Shown piece by piece: positions 12,511 to 21,684 of a DNA stretch of 64,000 nucleotides. The position numbers and the translations under genes are program-made. Source of the DNA: Euglena gracilis (lineage: Eukaryota; Euglenida; Euglenophyceae; Euglenales); the NCBI GenBank assembly GCA_039621445.1, contig CP154954.1, positions 22,952,954-23,016,953 of the forward strand. The letters run 5' to 3'. The notes under the pieces were generated by a model, which was not told the DNA's origin, made no database searches, and saw only the letters and a list, made by a program, of their open reading frames with translations. How positions within the stretch are numbered: the stretch's first letter is position 1; each line of letters opens with the position of its first letter.

Positions 12511-15500
12511 TGTGTGTGTGTGCCTGCGTGCGCGCGCGCGTGCGTGTGTCAGGGCGTTGCTTCACAAACTTTGACCCCCGGGGGGTTTAGCCAACCAGCA
12601 GCGGAGCGTAGCTTGGAATTTGACTCACCCCCGGGTGGGGGAGGGTCCAGCCAGTTAGCTGCCTTTTTCCAGCCCCGGACCCCCTCCCTCCATCAACCAG
12701 AATTATGATTAGTTCCAGCCTAAATAAAGAATTATTTATTCCAGCAAATCCGAAGGGCGGCTGGATGGTAACGGATTTTTCGCCTTGGCGGTGCAAAAAG
12801 GGCCGAAAATGGGCAAAATGGTCGGAAAAGGGCTGGCCAAGACAAATTAGGGGTCAAAAAATCTTTGCATACGGGAACCCTAGGGGGGGGGGGGGTCAGC
12901 CCGCAGCCTTCTTCCAGCCAGCCCAAATTTTCCAGCCTCTGAGCTGGACCCCCTGGGTGTCTTTAAGCAACGCCCTGGTATGTGTGGGTGGGTGGCTGGG
13001 TGGGTGGGTGGCTGGGTGGGTGGGTGTGGGTGGGTGGGTGGGCGGGTGAGTGTGGGTGGGTGGGTGGGTGGGCGGGTGAGTGTGGGTGGGTGGGTGGGCG
13101 GGTGGGCAATATTTTTGTCCAGCAGCGCCCCCAAGCTGACTTGTTTTAACATGTGTGTTCATACAATTTGCTGTGTGTAACGTGTGTGTAGCTTTGTTTG
13201 CATATGTGTACATGTACGTGGATGCGGATTCATGAATTGACCGTGTGCAAATGAAGCAGTGGGTAATGTGCTATCGTCTGTATATGGGTCGCGCATCGTC
13301 TCACAGCATCCGGGTCTGGGCTCCTGGCGTGTGTGACATCGGACCACGAGGGGCTGCGCTTCAGCGCCATGGAGTTGTCGCTGCCCCGGCGGTGGGAGGA
13401 CGTCCCGAAGGCCGGGCGGATGTCGCACGTGGTGGATGTGTGCCCTGCCCACCCTCATTTGACGATCCTTCGGCAAGTGCATCCGTCGTTTGAGGTGGCT
13501 GGTTTCCTGGGGCCCTCGCAGTGACCCAACCCTGGCTGTCCAGGGGTGGGGTTGTGATGGGGGCCTGGGGTTTTCTCAAGGTGACCGACCGGGGGGGGGC
13601 AGCCAGCCCACACCTTTTTTCCAGCCAGCAGTTCCCAGCCGGTCTGCGGACCCCGGGGGGGGGGGGTCCGCTGATTTCAGCCAGCTCGGCAAAGTCGGCC
13701 TGGACCGGATAAAATTGAAAGTCAATGGCCCACTCAAAAGGCCTTTGTTTTGAGATTTTTTTTTGGCTTTCGCCTTTGATTTTTGGCTAAAGAATTCCGA
13801 CCCAGCTGGATTTGGATTTCTGGCCATTTTGGGGGTACCTGTCGGGTCCAGCTGTCGGGTCCCCCCTTGGACCCCCACCCACCCTGGGGGGGGGGGGGTC
13901 CAGCCAGCAACTTTTTTTCCAGCCAGGCGGTAGGAAGGACCCCGCCTCCGGGGTCTGTAAGAAACCTGATGGGAGCCTTGTGGTGAACCCAGCAGAAATC
14001 TCTCCCACCCTGACCCCCCCGAACTTTGATGGGTGCCTACCCTGGGGTTCGACATACAGGAGGCGTCCAGCGTTTTGGTGGGGGTGCCACTCCTTCTAGA
14101 CCGGACCCCCCTCACCAGGGGGGAAACACAAACGCCTTTTTCGTGTTTGTGTGTGTGTTTCGATTTTGGCAAAATTTGCATATTTGCGGTTTTTTTACAG
14201 TTTTTTTTTGTGTTTTTTTTCCTGGTGTTTTTTGGGATTTTTGCTGGAGAAATTTTTGCCTTGAAAAAATTCCTCACTCTGGCTCCAATTTTCCCCAAAC
14301 ACCAAAAAAACTGTCAATTTTTTGTCAATTTTCAAAAAGATTGTCAATTTTTTGTCATTTTGTCATTTTTTCTTTTTTCAATGCTTATTTTTTATGCAAA
14401 ATGAAAAAATTTCCCTGGCAGAGCCAAACATTTTTCTAGGTCCTCTCCAGAGTTTTTTTTTGTATTTATTTGTGTTTTTTTTTTTGCATCGTGCTGTTTG
14501 AGGGTCCATGTTACGTCACCAGTGGCTATGATGATTCATTTGTCATTGAATTCTTACACACCCACATCAAATTATGTGAAGTGGTGGATGCACGTTAGGG
14601 GATCATATTGGTGAAGCATTTGTGGGGGTGTCCGGATCCCCCCCCACCCCTACCTGGGGTTGCACCAAGCCCTGAGCCACCCCCCTCACAGGCGCTGCAG
14701 GCTGCGTGGGAGGTCAACGGTGCAGCGGGCTACCGGAAGGGCCTCGCCGGCGCGGTCCCCACACAAGGCCGGTTCACGGTGGCAGCCAGCGGAACCTCTG
14801 CCCTCTGCCTGGCGGTGGTCGATGGGCGGTGTGTGTGCCCCGGGAATGGTTGGGCGCATGGGATGGGTGGCGGGGCAGCCGCTTGTGGTCAGGCGGGTGC
14901 ATGCAGGTGAGTCAGTATGTAAACCCCCCTCCCAAATAATACCCCCCCTGGGGTATCATTTTTTCGCCCGAAGTCCCGGCCCGAGGGGGGTATTATTTGG
15001 GGGGGGGGGGTAATAGCACCCCAAAAATTTCGAAATTTTTTGAAGTCCCGCAGGACCCAAAATAGCACCCAAAACACCCCATTGGGGTCATTTTTTTGTA
15101 CTTTCTCATGAAATTCTGCAGTTTTGGAGGCCAGATGGTCCACAAAAATCGATTTTTTTTTCGTATTTTGTCGTCAGAGATTGAGATTTTTACCTACATT
15201 TTCAGGTCAAATTCCGGGTCGTCAGCCCAAGATTGGAGGGGGGGTATTAACTCGGTCCCAAAGTCGGACCCGGGGGGGGGTTATTATTTGGGGGAGGGTT
15301 TACCCCAGGAGGAAATTCCCTCAAAGGAAATTCTTGCACTTGAGGATGACCTTATCCCTTCTTCGCTTTTGTGCGGTGTGTTTCTGACTGCAAACTTTCT
15401 CTGTTGAACCAATGAAAAATATCTAAACCCCCCGTTTATTCCGACGGGTCGGCATATTACTGTCACATTCTTAAAATCCCAGGGGGTCGGTATAAATGTG

Positions 15501-16469
15501 TCATGGTGCTCAACTGGGGGGGGGGGGATTTGGACGAGGTAACGTGCCTTCATCCTCTCCCCCAATTTTTTGTCCACCCCCCTAAAAACAACAGTTGATG
15601 TATTCACATTTTACCAAAACCAGACGCTGGGGGGGATGGGTGCTTTTTTATGTTTACCTCGATCTCCTTGTGCTTTTTGTGCTTTTCTTTTGTGTGTACC
15701 GGATGCAAGAGAGGGGGTCGGTGTAAATGGATTTCTTTTGATTTTTCCAGGGGGGTATAAATGGGGGAGTTGGTATAAATGGATATCTTCTGATTTTTCC
15801 AGGGGGGGTCGGTAGAAATGGGGGGAGTCGGTATAAACGGGGGGTCGTTCTAAATGGTAGGGGATTGATACCAACCCAGACGTTTCCTTCTTGGCAATCA
15901 AGTTCTTTTTTTACGCCCTGCAGGGGCACAAGATGGGGTTTTCAAGAGGGAGGGCACGTTTACTTTTTTACATGCTTTGTATCCTTCCGGGCAATGATAA
16001 AAGTTCAAGACACCAATTTCCCATGAGAACAAAATTGCTCAAATGATTACCAGGGAAACTCAATTCTTTTTTTATTATCGATTTCCATCACCAGATTTGA
16101 ACGGTTTCCATTTGCCTCCGTCTGCAGTTGCTTCGCTTTGTTGGCGCATAAGAAGCTGCCCACAAAGACTGCAGAATTTCCAGGGCTTGTGCTTGGCATC
16201 CAGTCGGCCTCAAATGCCCCATGAAATGGGTAACCCAACGCACCCCAAGGGCATTTCCATGTTGTCCACAAAAAAATTACATTTCAAGACACATGCCAGA
16301 TGTGGAGGTTTATGACGTTAGTTCCTTTTTTTTTGAATTTGTTTTGCAAGCTGATGGTTGCACTGGAGAGGGCGAATTATCTCTCGTTTCCATTTTCCAT
16401 TCAAGCCACCAGCCCACAGCGCCTCTAAAACTCAGCCAGACCGCAACCAGCAGCGTGGTGGTACAGAGC

Positions 16470-16515
<46 letters not shown>

Positions 16516-18953
16516 CGTGTGTGTGTGTGTATGTGTGTGTGTGTGTGTGTGTGTCTGTGTGTGTGTCTGTGTGTGTGTGTGTGTGTTCTGTGTATGTGTG
16601 TAGGTGTTGTGTGTTGTAGGTGGACCTCCACACACACACACACACACACACACAAGAGTCAAAATTATTACGATACCTCCTCCATTTTTATTATGGTGGA
16701 AAAAAGGGACATGTCGCATTCTTGGTGGGCTTATTTCTATGGCATGATAAAGAAAACAAACGCGTCAATTGAATATTTCAAATAGCAAGTATTTCACCAC
16801 ACATATGCCACAGAATGGATGGATGTGTGTGTGCCTGCAGGTACCTTTGTTTTTGTGCGCGTGCAGCGCTTTTTTATGGTGTGAGTTGGGTGTGTGGGTG
16901 GGTGGTTGGTGGGTAGCGTTGCACACCGCTCCTGCTTCTCCCTTTTCGGTCTCCTCTCCACCCCAGGGCCCGTTCTGCGACTCCGTCGCCGTGCTGTCCC
17001 ACACCATCGACGCCTGCGCCGTGCTCCACCCGGAGGGGTGCGGCGTGCGGGTCCAGCGGCAGATGTGGCTGTCCCCCGGGCCCCACGAGGTGCCCCCTGC
17101 GCCTGCATTCAACCCATGGGGACGAATAACTTGGGGCTTCAGCTTGGCTGCTGGTTGGGGGGATCCAAAGGGAACCCATGGTGTGGTTCCCCCCAACCCC
17201 TCCCAAGTCAACCGTCCCCGTCCTGTGGCCCCCTGGATGCCAACACAAACACAAACACAAACACCAGCGGTGATTATGTCTCCCCAGAGAGGAAGATGAT
17301 GAAGAAACATTTCAAAAAATGTTCCGAAACTCTGTGTGTGTGGCGAGAATAAATATTATTGGATGAAGTCCCACGATGTTGACAAAGAATGAGATTTCGG
17401 ATCGGTTGGCGGCATCGATTTGATATGATTTATCATTAAATATATCGATTTGATATGAACCTCAAACCCTCGACAGCCATTTTTCACCTAGACAACAGGA
17501 TCTGGCAAGAGCTAAGCAGTGGCATTCCAGGCCATCGATTTCGGATGTTTCCCAATGACAATAAAGTTTTGTTTGCCTCAGTCTCTCTGGGGCATTCATT
17601 CACACAATGATGCTCAAAAATGTGTGTGTAAAATTTGCCCACCACTGGTGTTCGAATGTTCATACTCCACATGTCAGTGGGGCCACAATGCCTTTGACTG
17701 CTCTCAACAATTTTTTGTCGTCATTTGGGGGGGGAGCATTTTCCATCACAAAATGATCTTAATGGCCAAATATGGCCAAAAAAAATATCCCAATGTATGT
17801 GGCGGATATTTCATGGAAATTTAAGGGCCCTTGTTGTGCGTATCACCCCACCCCCTGCTGGGCCCAGCACAAAGGCTATGAGGTCCAGGGTGTCCAGGGT
17901 CGGCTGTGCTTTGTGTTCCGCAGGGTGCCGAGAAGCCAGTCTATGGCTGCTTTCACCCCACCCGGCCACTGCTTGCCTTCGTTGCCAACGGCCACCTGTG
18001 CAGGCTGCTTTTTTTAAAAAAAAGTCCTTGTCCTCCCCCCCCCCGAAGCCCAGCCCCGCCATCGTCCCAAAGGTTTGTTGTCATTTGGTATAATTTTGGT
18101 ACGTTTCAGACACGTTTTTGTTGCCGTTTATTTGGGAGCATCACATTGCATTGTCTAAATGGACCCGTTGCTTGCTTTTTTTTGAAATACAGAAGATGCA
18201 GCGGCAGTTGCTTTAGGAAAAGGTACTCGTCTCTTTCGTTTCATTTTTCCATAATGGGGCCTGCCCCCGGCTTCGTTTGACTTCCAAACCGGCGTTGTGA
18301 AATTCCTCTGCGCCTTGGAGTCCTCAGAGGACGAGGGCCGAGCCCCCACGGGTGTGTCGCCCGGCATTGAACTCTGTGGGGGTCCCAGGCGGGAGATCCG
18401 GGCATGGGTCTCGGCGAAGCGAGGGAAAACCCTTCCCAACACCAACCCGAAACTTCACTTTACGCAGGGGAGGGGGCAGACTTTTTTCGAGACCCCCCTG
18501 AGAGAGGCGGAGGAGGCTCTCGAACCCACCAAGCCCACCGCGGGACCGGGGGGGACCCCCTCCAAAAATCGGGCCGTTTTTTCAGGGCATTTCCCCCGGC
18601 TCGAAGCGCAACAGGGATTTGTTTAGCCTTTTATTTGCCTTTGGATGTTTTTGTCCAAAAGTGATTTTGCCCCTGCTAAAGGCAGCGATTGACTGAGTTT
18701 TGGAAAAGTGGCTGGTGGCTTTTTAGAAAGTGGAAAGTGACTCCCCCAATGAAGCTACACAATTGCCTGGTGATGGGTCCTGCCAACTCCAAAAAAGGTT
18801 CCCGTCAAAAAAAGGTTCGGGGCTCGCTGAACCTTGTAATGCCATGTCCCCGCTGGCCTCTCATAGGGTCCGACCTGGTGGGTCGCCTTTTCTTCTCATG
18901 TGACGGACTGTGGCTGATGCGCCTCAACGTCACCGCAGCCCGATTGGTGTGTC

Positions 18954-19018
<65 letters not shown>

Positions 19019-19024
19019 CGTGGG

Positions 19025-19067
<43 letters not shown>

Positions 19068-19075
19068 ATGCGTGC

Positions 19076-19142
<67 letters not shown>

Positions 19143-21684
19143 TGTGCGTGTGTGGGTGGGTGGGTTTGGGCTGAAAGCTGGTGTGTTCTGGTGTCCTAAG
19201 ACCCTGGGAACAAAGCTGGGGTTGTGCCTGGGTGCAAGTGTCCCCCAACACTTGCAGGCACACATTCCCAGCAAATATGTTTCCTGGGCATTTGTCCCAC
19301 GGCTGCCCCGACCTCCCAGCCCAGCAGGGGGGGGGGTCTTCGTTATTGGGCCGTAAGGCTCAGAACAACGTTGACTTTCCTCTTGTATGTCATTGTAAAC
19401 ATTATTTTCTTCCTGAAATGTGCTCTTTTTTGCTTCTTTGAAGCAATTTATAAAACATTTAATTCTTCTTCCTGTTTTTGGAATGTCACAAACCTTCTTT
19501 CAAACTTCTCTGGTCCGCCCATATTTTTGCACTTTCACTTTGTTGTTTTTTTTGCAAATTTTCAACAATTTTTTTGGCAGAAAATATCGCACTTAGCTGG
19601 TGAATTGAAGACTATTTGCACAATTGTGCAAATGCCATTTCTTTTTTAAAAGCTCACCCAATCTGGGATTTAAAGTCCCCCAAAATTAGTTTCGAGGGGA
19701 CCCCTCCCTCTCCCCCCCCCGTACCCCACAGGTGTGTTACCGCTGGGACGCCATTGAACGCACCTCCTCCCGGCTCTTCAACTCCCCAGCTCAGGGTGGA
19801 GGAGGCTATCCCCCCACCACCAGACCCCTGGCCAGACACCAAAAATTTTAATTGGGGGGTATGCAAGGTGCATAATTGACATTTGGCATCATAAGAATTT
19901 TTGTGAAAAAGAATTGCGAAGTTGTGCACAGGCAATTTACTCTATTACCAGGCAACTGGTAGTTTCATACTACACACATTTGGACCAATTTCACATTAGC
20001 AGTTGCGTACATTAAAACTGGCCAGCCAGTCCCAGACCCTGGCAGGAACCCCCAAAAACCCAGGGGAAAACTTTTGGATGGGGACCAAGTTTTGCTGAGG
20101 TCAAAAGTTACGACCCCGTCAAGTTCTCACAATCCAAAACAAAACGGCCTCGTTTTGTAGATTTCAGCTATTTAGCGTAATTAATTAATTAATTAAAGTA
20201 GTTAATTAATTAATTAATTACAAGTGCATGCGATTGGGGAAAGCATGTCACTTTGCAAATTTGCGCCACGCTTTTTTTGGTGTGGCATTTTTTTGGCGTT
20301 TTGATTATTTTTGGGGGCATTTTTTTCAGTTTTTTTATGTGATTGCTTGAAAAGAGTGCAGTCCAAAACATGCACCGGTGTTGCATGGCAAATAATGTTG
20401 CAAAGTGAAAAAAGAAATTCCCTGAGGAGGTGAAAAGTTTTTTCCCGCAGAAGAGTGTGCAGCCCAGAGTTCGAAAGGAGTTTACATGAAACCTACATCT
20501 TTTTTGCAGGTTTCATGTCATCAGGTTTTGCATATTTTGCAGGTTTTTTTGCACTTTTTTGCACGAATGTTTTGAGGGGCCGTGTTGTTTATTTCCCCCC
20601 CACCCTTAATCTAACGCCATTGCCCCTGGCCCAACCCTCAGCAGAGGGACTCCCCATTCCACACACATTCCATGTCACACTCAAATTCCCCCAACCTGGC
20701 ACCAAACCAAAGGTTTGCCAAAAAATGGTTACATCTCCCTTGGCCGCCCCCCTAAAAAAGACCCGGCATTTGGGGGGGGCAGTTGCTGGAAACCTCCAGG
20801 TGGGAACCTTATTTCTGCATCAGGATTTTCTAAAGCCGGAGGTGACCCCCTCCGGGGGGGGGGGGGTCCAGCCAGCCCGCATTTTTTTCCCATTCAGCAG
20901 TTCCCAACCCAGCTGCAGACTCCCCCATTGAGATAAAGTTGGGGCCAGCCCAGCGAAGCCTGGGTTGGACCGAAAAAAAATTGGGTGCAAAGCGCTGAAA
21001 AAAAAAAATTGAAATTTTTGAATTTTTTTGGTCAGAAAATGGCCATGGTATGGCCAATGGTATTTTTTTGAGGGGGGTTTTGGTTTCTTCCACATTTTTG
21101 CTGAGAAATTCCAACCTAGCTGGATTTGAATTCTTTTCCCTCTTTTTGGGATACCAGCCGGGTCCAGCTGCCAGCCAGCTGGACCAGTAACCCAGTACCA
21201 GCCAGCACCTTTTTCCAGCCGGCCCGTGGACCCCCCCCCCAAAAAAGACTGACCCTGACCCTAAAGCAGGAGAATTGCCCTTCGCCGCTTCACCCCATTT
21301 GTAAATTGGTCTAAATCGAAAGTTCACTTGCTTTTTTTGTCCCAAACACGCCAAAGTATCCGCAGTCTCGTCGTTTTCGTGCGTAAAATTGGGGTTTTTG
21401 GGAATCTTCATTTGGGGTTTTTCACCGGCGCTTTGGCTGTCAGGGAGGGTCTTATTAATTTGGGGGAGGGCGTCGTATTTATTGCTTGAATTTTTGCCCA
21501 GGCGGCCCAGGGGGTCTTATTTGGGGGTATGGCTTTCTCAGCCCACCCCCCCCCCCGCCACTGCTACCCTGCCCTCGACATGGCCAACAACCTGGTGCTG
21601 CTGCCCGCCCGCATGGGCGACGTGGACGTCGGGGCACTGGGGCAGCAGCTGGTGGCGGACGGCGCAGTCACGGACCCTGGCTGA
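5215..21684 (+). CDS. Multi-exon ankyrin-repeat protein gene
   Basis: Modelled exons: 5215-5358, 6109-6284, 9456-9667, 10692-10803, 11332-11413, 12218-12307, 13307-13437, 14692-14832, 16967-17089, 17924-18023 (end uncertain), 18867-18946, 19732-19795, 20642-20712, and a last exon ending with TGA at 21684. Each has a pyrimidine-rich AG acceptor and a GT donor, and most adjoining exons agree in phase, the best evidence that they form one gene. The product is roughly 600 residues. Exon 2 is an ankyrin repeat (GRTALHLACEL...VRFLLRVGA). Later exons have short hydrophobic beta-like stretches (ACCISWDASGSGLLACVTSD, CFHPTRPLLAFVANGHLC) that could be a WD-like propeller. That is inference, and I do not recognise the family. 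Uncertain points are the donor of exon 4, the exon 10 to 11 junction (phase fits only with a weak GTCCTT donor) and the acceptor of the last exon. Confidence 0.6.
5460..5760. repeat. GTT/CTG, GGT and GGGTGGC repeat tract in intron 1
   Basis: Three blocks: TTG/CTG triplets (5461-5520), pure GGT (5522-5592), then a 7-base GGGTGGC/GGGTGGT minisatellite to about 5733. Homopolymeric Val, His or Thr frames come from it. Confidence 0.9.
6109..6284 (+). CDS. Ankyrin gene, exon 2 (ankyrin repeat)
   Basis: The acceptor CCCTCCAG ends at 6108 and the donor GTGTGT starts at 6285. The translation contains DLHGRTALHLACEL, then VRFLLRVGASLY and DRAGLRPLDVLL. This is one full ankyrin helix-turn-helix unit with its GxTALHxA signature and the start of the next. 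Such repeats bind other proteins. Phase fits both neighbours. Confidence 0.8.
6684..7745. repeat. CAAATATAAGCAACC word clusters in intron 2
   Basis: CCCCCAAATGTAAGC-like words recur at 6690-6790 and again at 7675-7740. The stretch ATATGAAGGAGTTTCCATTA at 7638-7657 with flanking words recurs at 41690-41860. The middle (6800-7620) holds repeated AATCACGAA words and nothing coding that I can support. Confidence 0.45.
8060..8520 (+). repeat. Dispersed repeat with CTTCCCTGGCACTTTGCG
   Basis: A G-run and GGGACCCCCTGGAACC precede CTTCCCTGGCACTTTGCG, then an AT-rich tail with GAAAACG and GCCC. Related blocks in the same order lie at about 28120-28340 and 42090-42330. It is non-coding and lies in intron 2. 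Confidence 0.4.
8530..9455. other. Intron 2, GC- and AT-rich repeats, no gene
   Basis: GCCCGGC words (8600-8670), repeats of CAAAACTTTTCAAAA (8790-8845) and a poly-G run near 9220. Nothing with exon-like features before the exon 3 acceptor. Confidence 0.4.
9456..9667 (+). CDS. Ankyrin gene, exon 3
   Basis: In phase with exon 2. It begins AHPSCPASLVRSLLAYRAQF, which continues the ankyrin solenoid, then becomes proline-rich and ends ILYFLQQDG. The two bases left over are completed by the first G of exon 4. Acceptor CCACAG, donor GTACAC. Confidence 0.65.
9995..10125. repeat. (GTATGT)n microsatellite in intron 3
   Basis: Hexamer GTATGT repeats with little variation. Met-Cys and Val-Tyr frames here are artefacts. 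Confidence 0.9.
10692..10803 (+). CDS. Ankyrin gene, exon 4
   Basis: Begins one base into a codon, then SIVVADPYIHCVRLLLP and SFVVLPPAGEE. The phase of exon 5 requires the weak donor GTGTCG at 10804. A stronger GTGAGA donor at 10833 would add ten residues but puts exon 5 out of frame. Confidence 0.5.
10840..11331. other. Intron 4
   Basis: Begins with GAGTGTGAG words and contains CAGC-type repeat pieces at 11040-11115. No further exon is seen. Confidence 0.4.
11332..11413 (+). CDS. Ankyrin gene, exon 5
   Basis: Reads DATDMLLFASGMLVAVSLP and ends DEVG across the junction. The donor at 11414 (GTCTGA) keeps exon 6 in its natural frame, whereas GTGGGT at 11410 does not. Confidence 0.5.
11636..12044. 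repeat. C-capped foldback element (word AAATATAAGCCCCCC)
   Basis: Left end TAAACCCCCCAAATATAAGC with three or four further direct copies of the word to about 11740. The right end has CCAAATATAAACC, then TTTATATTTGGGGGGG and a TTAAA end. The interior (11745-11930) is non-repetitive. The ends are inverted relative to each other. Confidence 0.6.
12218..12307 (+). CDS. Ankyrin gene, exon 6, donor runs into a GT microsatellite
   Basis: Acceptor CTCTGCAG. It reads TTRRQTCVSFLASAAALQ and then ACCISWD, continuing into exon 7 as ASGSGLLACV, a plausible propeller strand. The donor GTGTGTGG at 12308 is the first unit of a 240-bp GT/GTGC microsatellite. Confidence 0.5.
12308..12545. repeat. (GT)n/(GTGC)n microsatellite starting at a donor site
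   Basis: GTGCG and GT repeats begin at the modelled 5' splice site of exon 6 and extend 240 bases. Cys-Val and Thr-His frames are artefacts. Confidence 0.9.
12625..12970. repeat. CAGC-type repeat fragments
   Basis: GTCCAGCCAGTTAGCTGCC, TTTTTCCAGCCCC and a second G-run with CAGCCCGCAGCC. Similar to 22490-22700, including GGCGGCTGGATGGTAACGG against GGTGGCTGGTCGGTGACGG. Confidence 0.5.
12975..13110. repeat. (GGGT)n repeat in intron 6
   Basis: GTGGGTGGGTGGCTGGGTG-type repeats, imperfect, about 135 bases. Confidence 0.85.
13307..13437 (+). CDS. Ankyrin gene, exon 7
   Basis: Acceptor TCTCACAG, donor GTGTGC. Reads SGSGLLACVTSDHEGLRF then MELSLPRRWEDV and MSHVVD. Strong GC third positions run to the donor and fall off after it. 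Confidence 0.6.
13585..13990 (+). repeat. CAGC-type dispersed repeat, copy 2
   Basis: Same order of words as at 20830-21240: CAGCCAGCCC, TTCCAGCCAGCAGTTCCC, GGCAAAGTCGGCCTGGACC, GACCCAGCTGGATTTGG, GTCCAGCTGTCGGGTCC. Lies in intron 7. Confidence 0.6.
14692..14832 (+). CDS. Ankyrin gene, exon 8
   Basis: Acceptor CCTCACAG. Starts in phase with exon 7 and reads ALQAAWEVNGAAGYRKG then FTVAASGTSALCLAVVDG. Using the donor GTGTGC at 14833 keeps exon 9 in its GC-biased frame. Upstream donors at GTGGTC would also keep phase. Confidence 0.55.
14924..15306. repeat. C-capped foldback elements (word AAATAATACCCC)
   Basis: At 14924-15014 TAAACCCCCCTCCCAAATAA is matched by GGTATTATTTGGGGG after about 50 bases, an almost complete hairpin. 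At 15240-15306 GGGGTATTAACTCGG and GGTTATTATTTGGGG follow with GTCGGACCCGG, similar to CCGGCCCGAGG in the first. These may be one composite element. Confidence 0.55.
15421..15862. repeat. C-capped foldback element (word GTCGGTATAAATGG)
   Basis: The left end CTAAACCCCCCGTTTATTCC is inverted to GTCGGTATAAACGGGGGGTC at about 15826-15845. Between them the word GTCGGTATAAATGG recurs about five times at irregular spacing (15487, 15718, 15755, 15767, 15808). Lies in intron 8. Confidence 0.6.
15870..16470. other. Intron 8, no exon seen
   Basis: Mixed sequence with no GC-biased frame bounded by splice sites. Confidence 0.4.
16471..16653. repeat. (GT)n microsatellite with a (CA)n block
   Basis: GT repeats with GCGC and GTCT interruptions to 16618, then CA repeats at 16628-16653, so the two ends are inverted and can pair. 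Confidence 0.9.
16967..17089 (+). CDS. Ankyrin gene, exon 9
   Basis: Nearly every codon ends in G or C. Reads GPFCDSVAVLSHTIDACAVL then VRVQRQMWLSPGPHE. Acceptor CACCCCAG, donor GTGCCC. In phase with exons 8 and 10. Confidence 0.65.
17924..18072 (+). CDS. Ankyrin gene, exon 10, 3' end unresolved
   Basis: Acceptor TTCCGCAG at 17923. Reads GAEKPVYGCFHPTRPLLAF then VANGHLCRLLF, resembling one propeller blade. It then enters T7/A8 and C10 homopolymers. The good donor GTTTGT at 18073 leaves two bases over, but the next clear exon (18867) needs one. A weak donor at 18024 (GTCCTT) or an indel in the homopolymers would fix this. Confidence 0.5.
18867..18946 (+). CDS. Ankyrin gene, exon 11
   Basis: Acceptor CTCATAG. 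Reads SDLVGRLFFSCDGLWLMRL then NVTAARL up to a donor GTGTGT at 18947 that opens a 220-bp GT/GTGC microsatellite. In phase with exon 12. Confidence 0.6.
18950..19170. repeat. (GT)n/(GTGC)n microsatellite starting at a donor site
   Basis: Begins four bases after the modelled donor of exon 11. GT runs flank a GTGC block at about 19011-19080. Confidence 0.9.
19732..19795 (+). CDS. Ankyrin gene, exon 12
   Basis: Acceptor TACCCCACAG. Reads VCYRWDAIERTSSRLFNSPA and leaves one base at a GTGGAG donor. The next candidate exon (20642-20712) completes the codon and reads EGLPIPHTFHVTLKFPQP. Confidence 0.5.
20175..20222. repeat. (TTAA)n palindromic tract
   Basis: Two TAATTAATTAATTAA arms around AAGTAG. 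Could fold as a hairpin. Intronic. Confidence 0.7.
20642..20712 (+). CDS. Ankyrin gene, candidate exon 13
   Basis: Acceptor CCCTCAG at 20641 (or CAG at 20644), donor GTTTGC at 20713. Either acceptor keeps the frame HTFHVTLKFPQPGTKPK in phase with exon 12. Codon bias is weaker than in the other exons. Confidence 0.4.
20830..21240 (+). repeat. CAGC-type dispersed repeat, copy 3
   Basis: GGTCCAGCCAGCCCGC, TTCAGCAGTTCCCAACCC, GCCAGCCCAGCGAAGCC, an A-run, CAACCTAGCTGGATTTG, CCGGGTCCAGCTGCC. Order and spacing match copies 1 and 2. Confidence 0.6.
21542..21684 (+). CDS. Ankyrin gene, last exon
   Basis: Strongly GC-biased frame MANNLVLLPARMGDVDVGAL then QQLVADGAVTDPG and TGA at 21682-21684. Two acceptors are possible, at 21541 and 21510. 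Only 21510 keeps phase with exon 13, but the sequence between the two looks repeat-derived. Confidence 0.5.

Noticed and set aside
15421-15862. CRISPR-like array of the GTCGGTATAAATGG word
   Set aside because: Spacing is irregular, repeats are short and in both orientations, the genome is eukaryotic and no cas genes are present.
18297-18626. Extra exon of the ankyrin gene (frame containing ESSEDEGRAPTGV)
   Set aside because: No splice borders give agreement in phase with either neighbour, and the codon bias is weak.
18805-19356. Cys-Val and Thr-His frames (also at 12107-12590, 16310-16785, 31892-32566)
   Set aside because: They read through GT/GTGC microsatellites.
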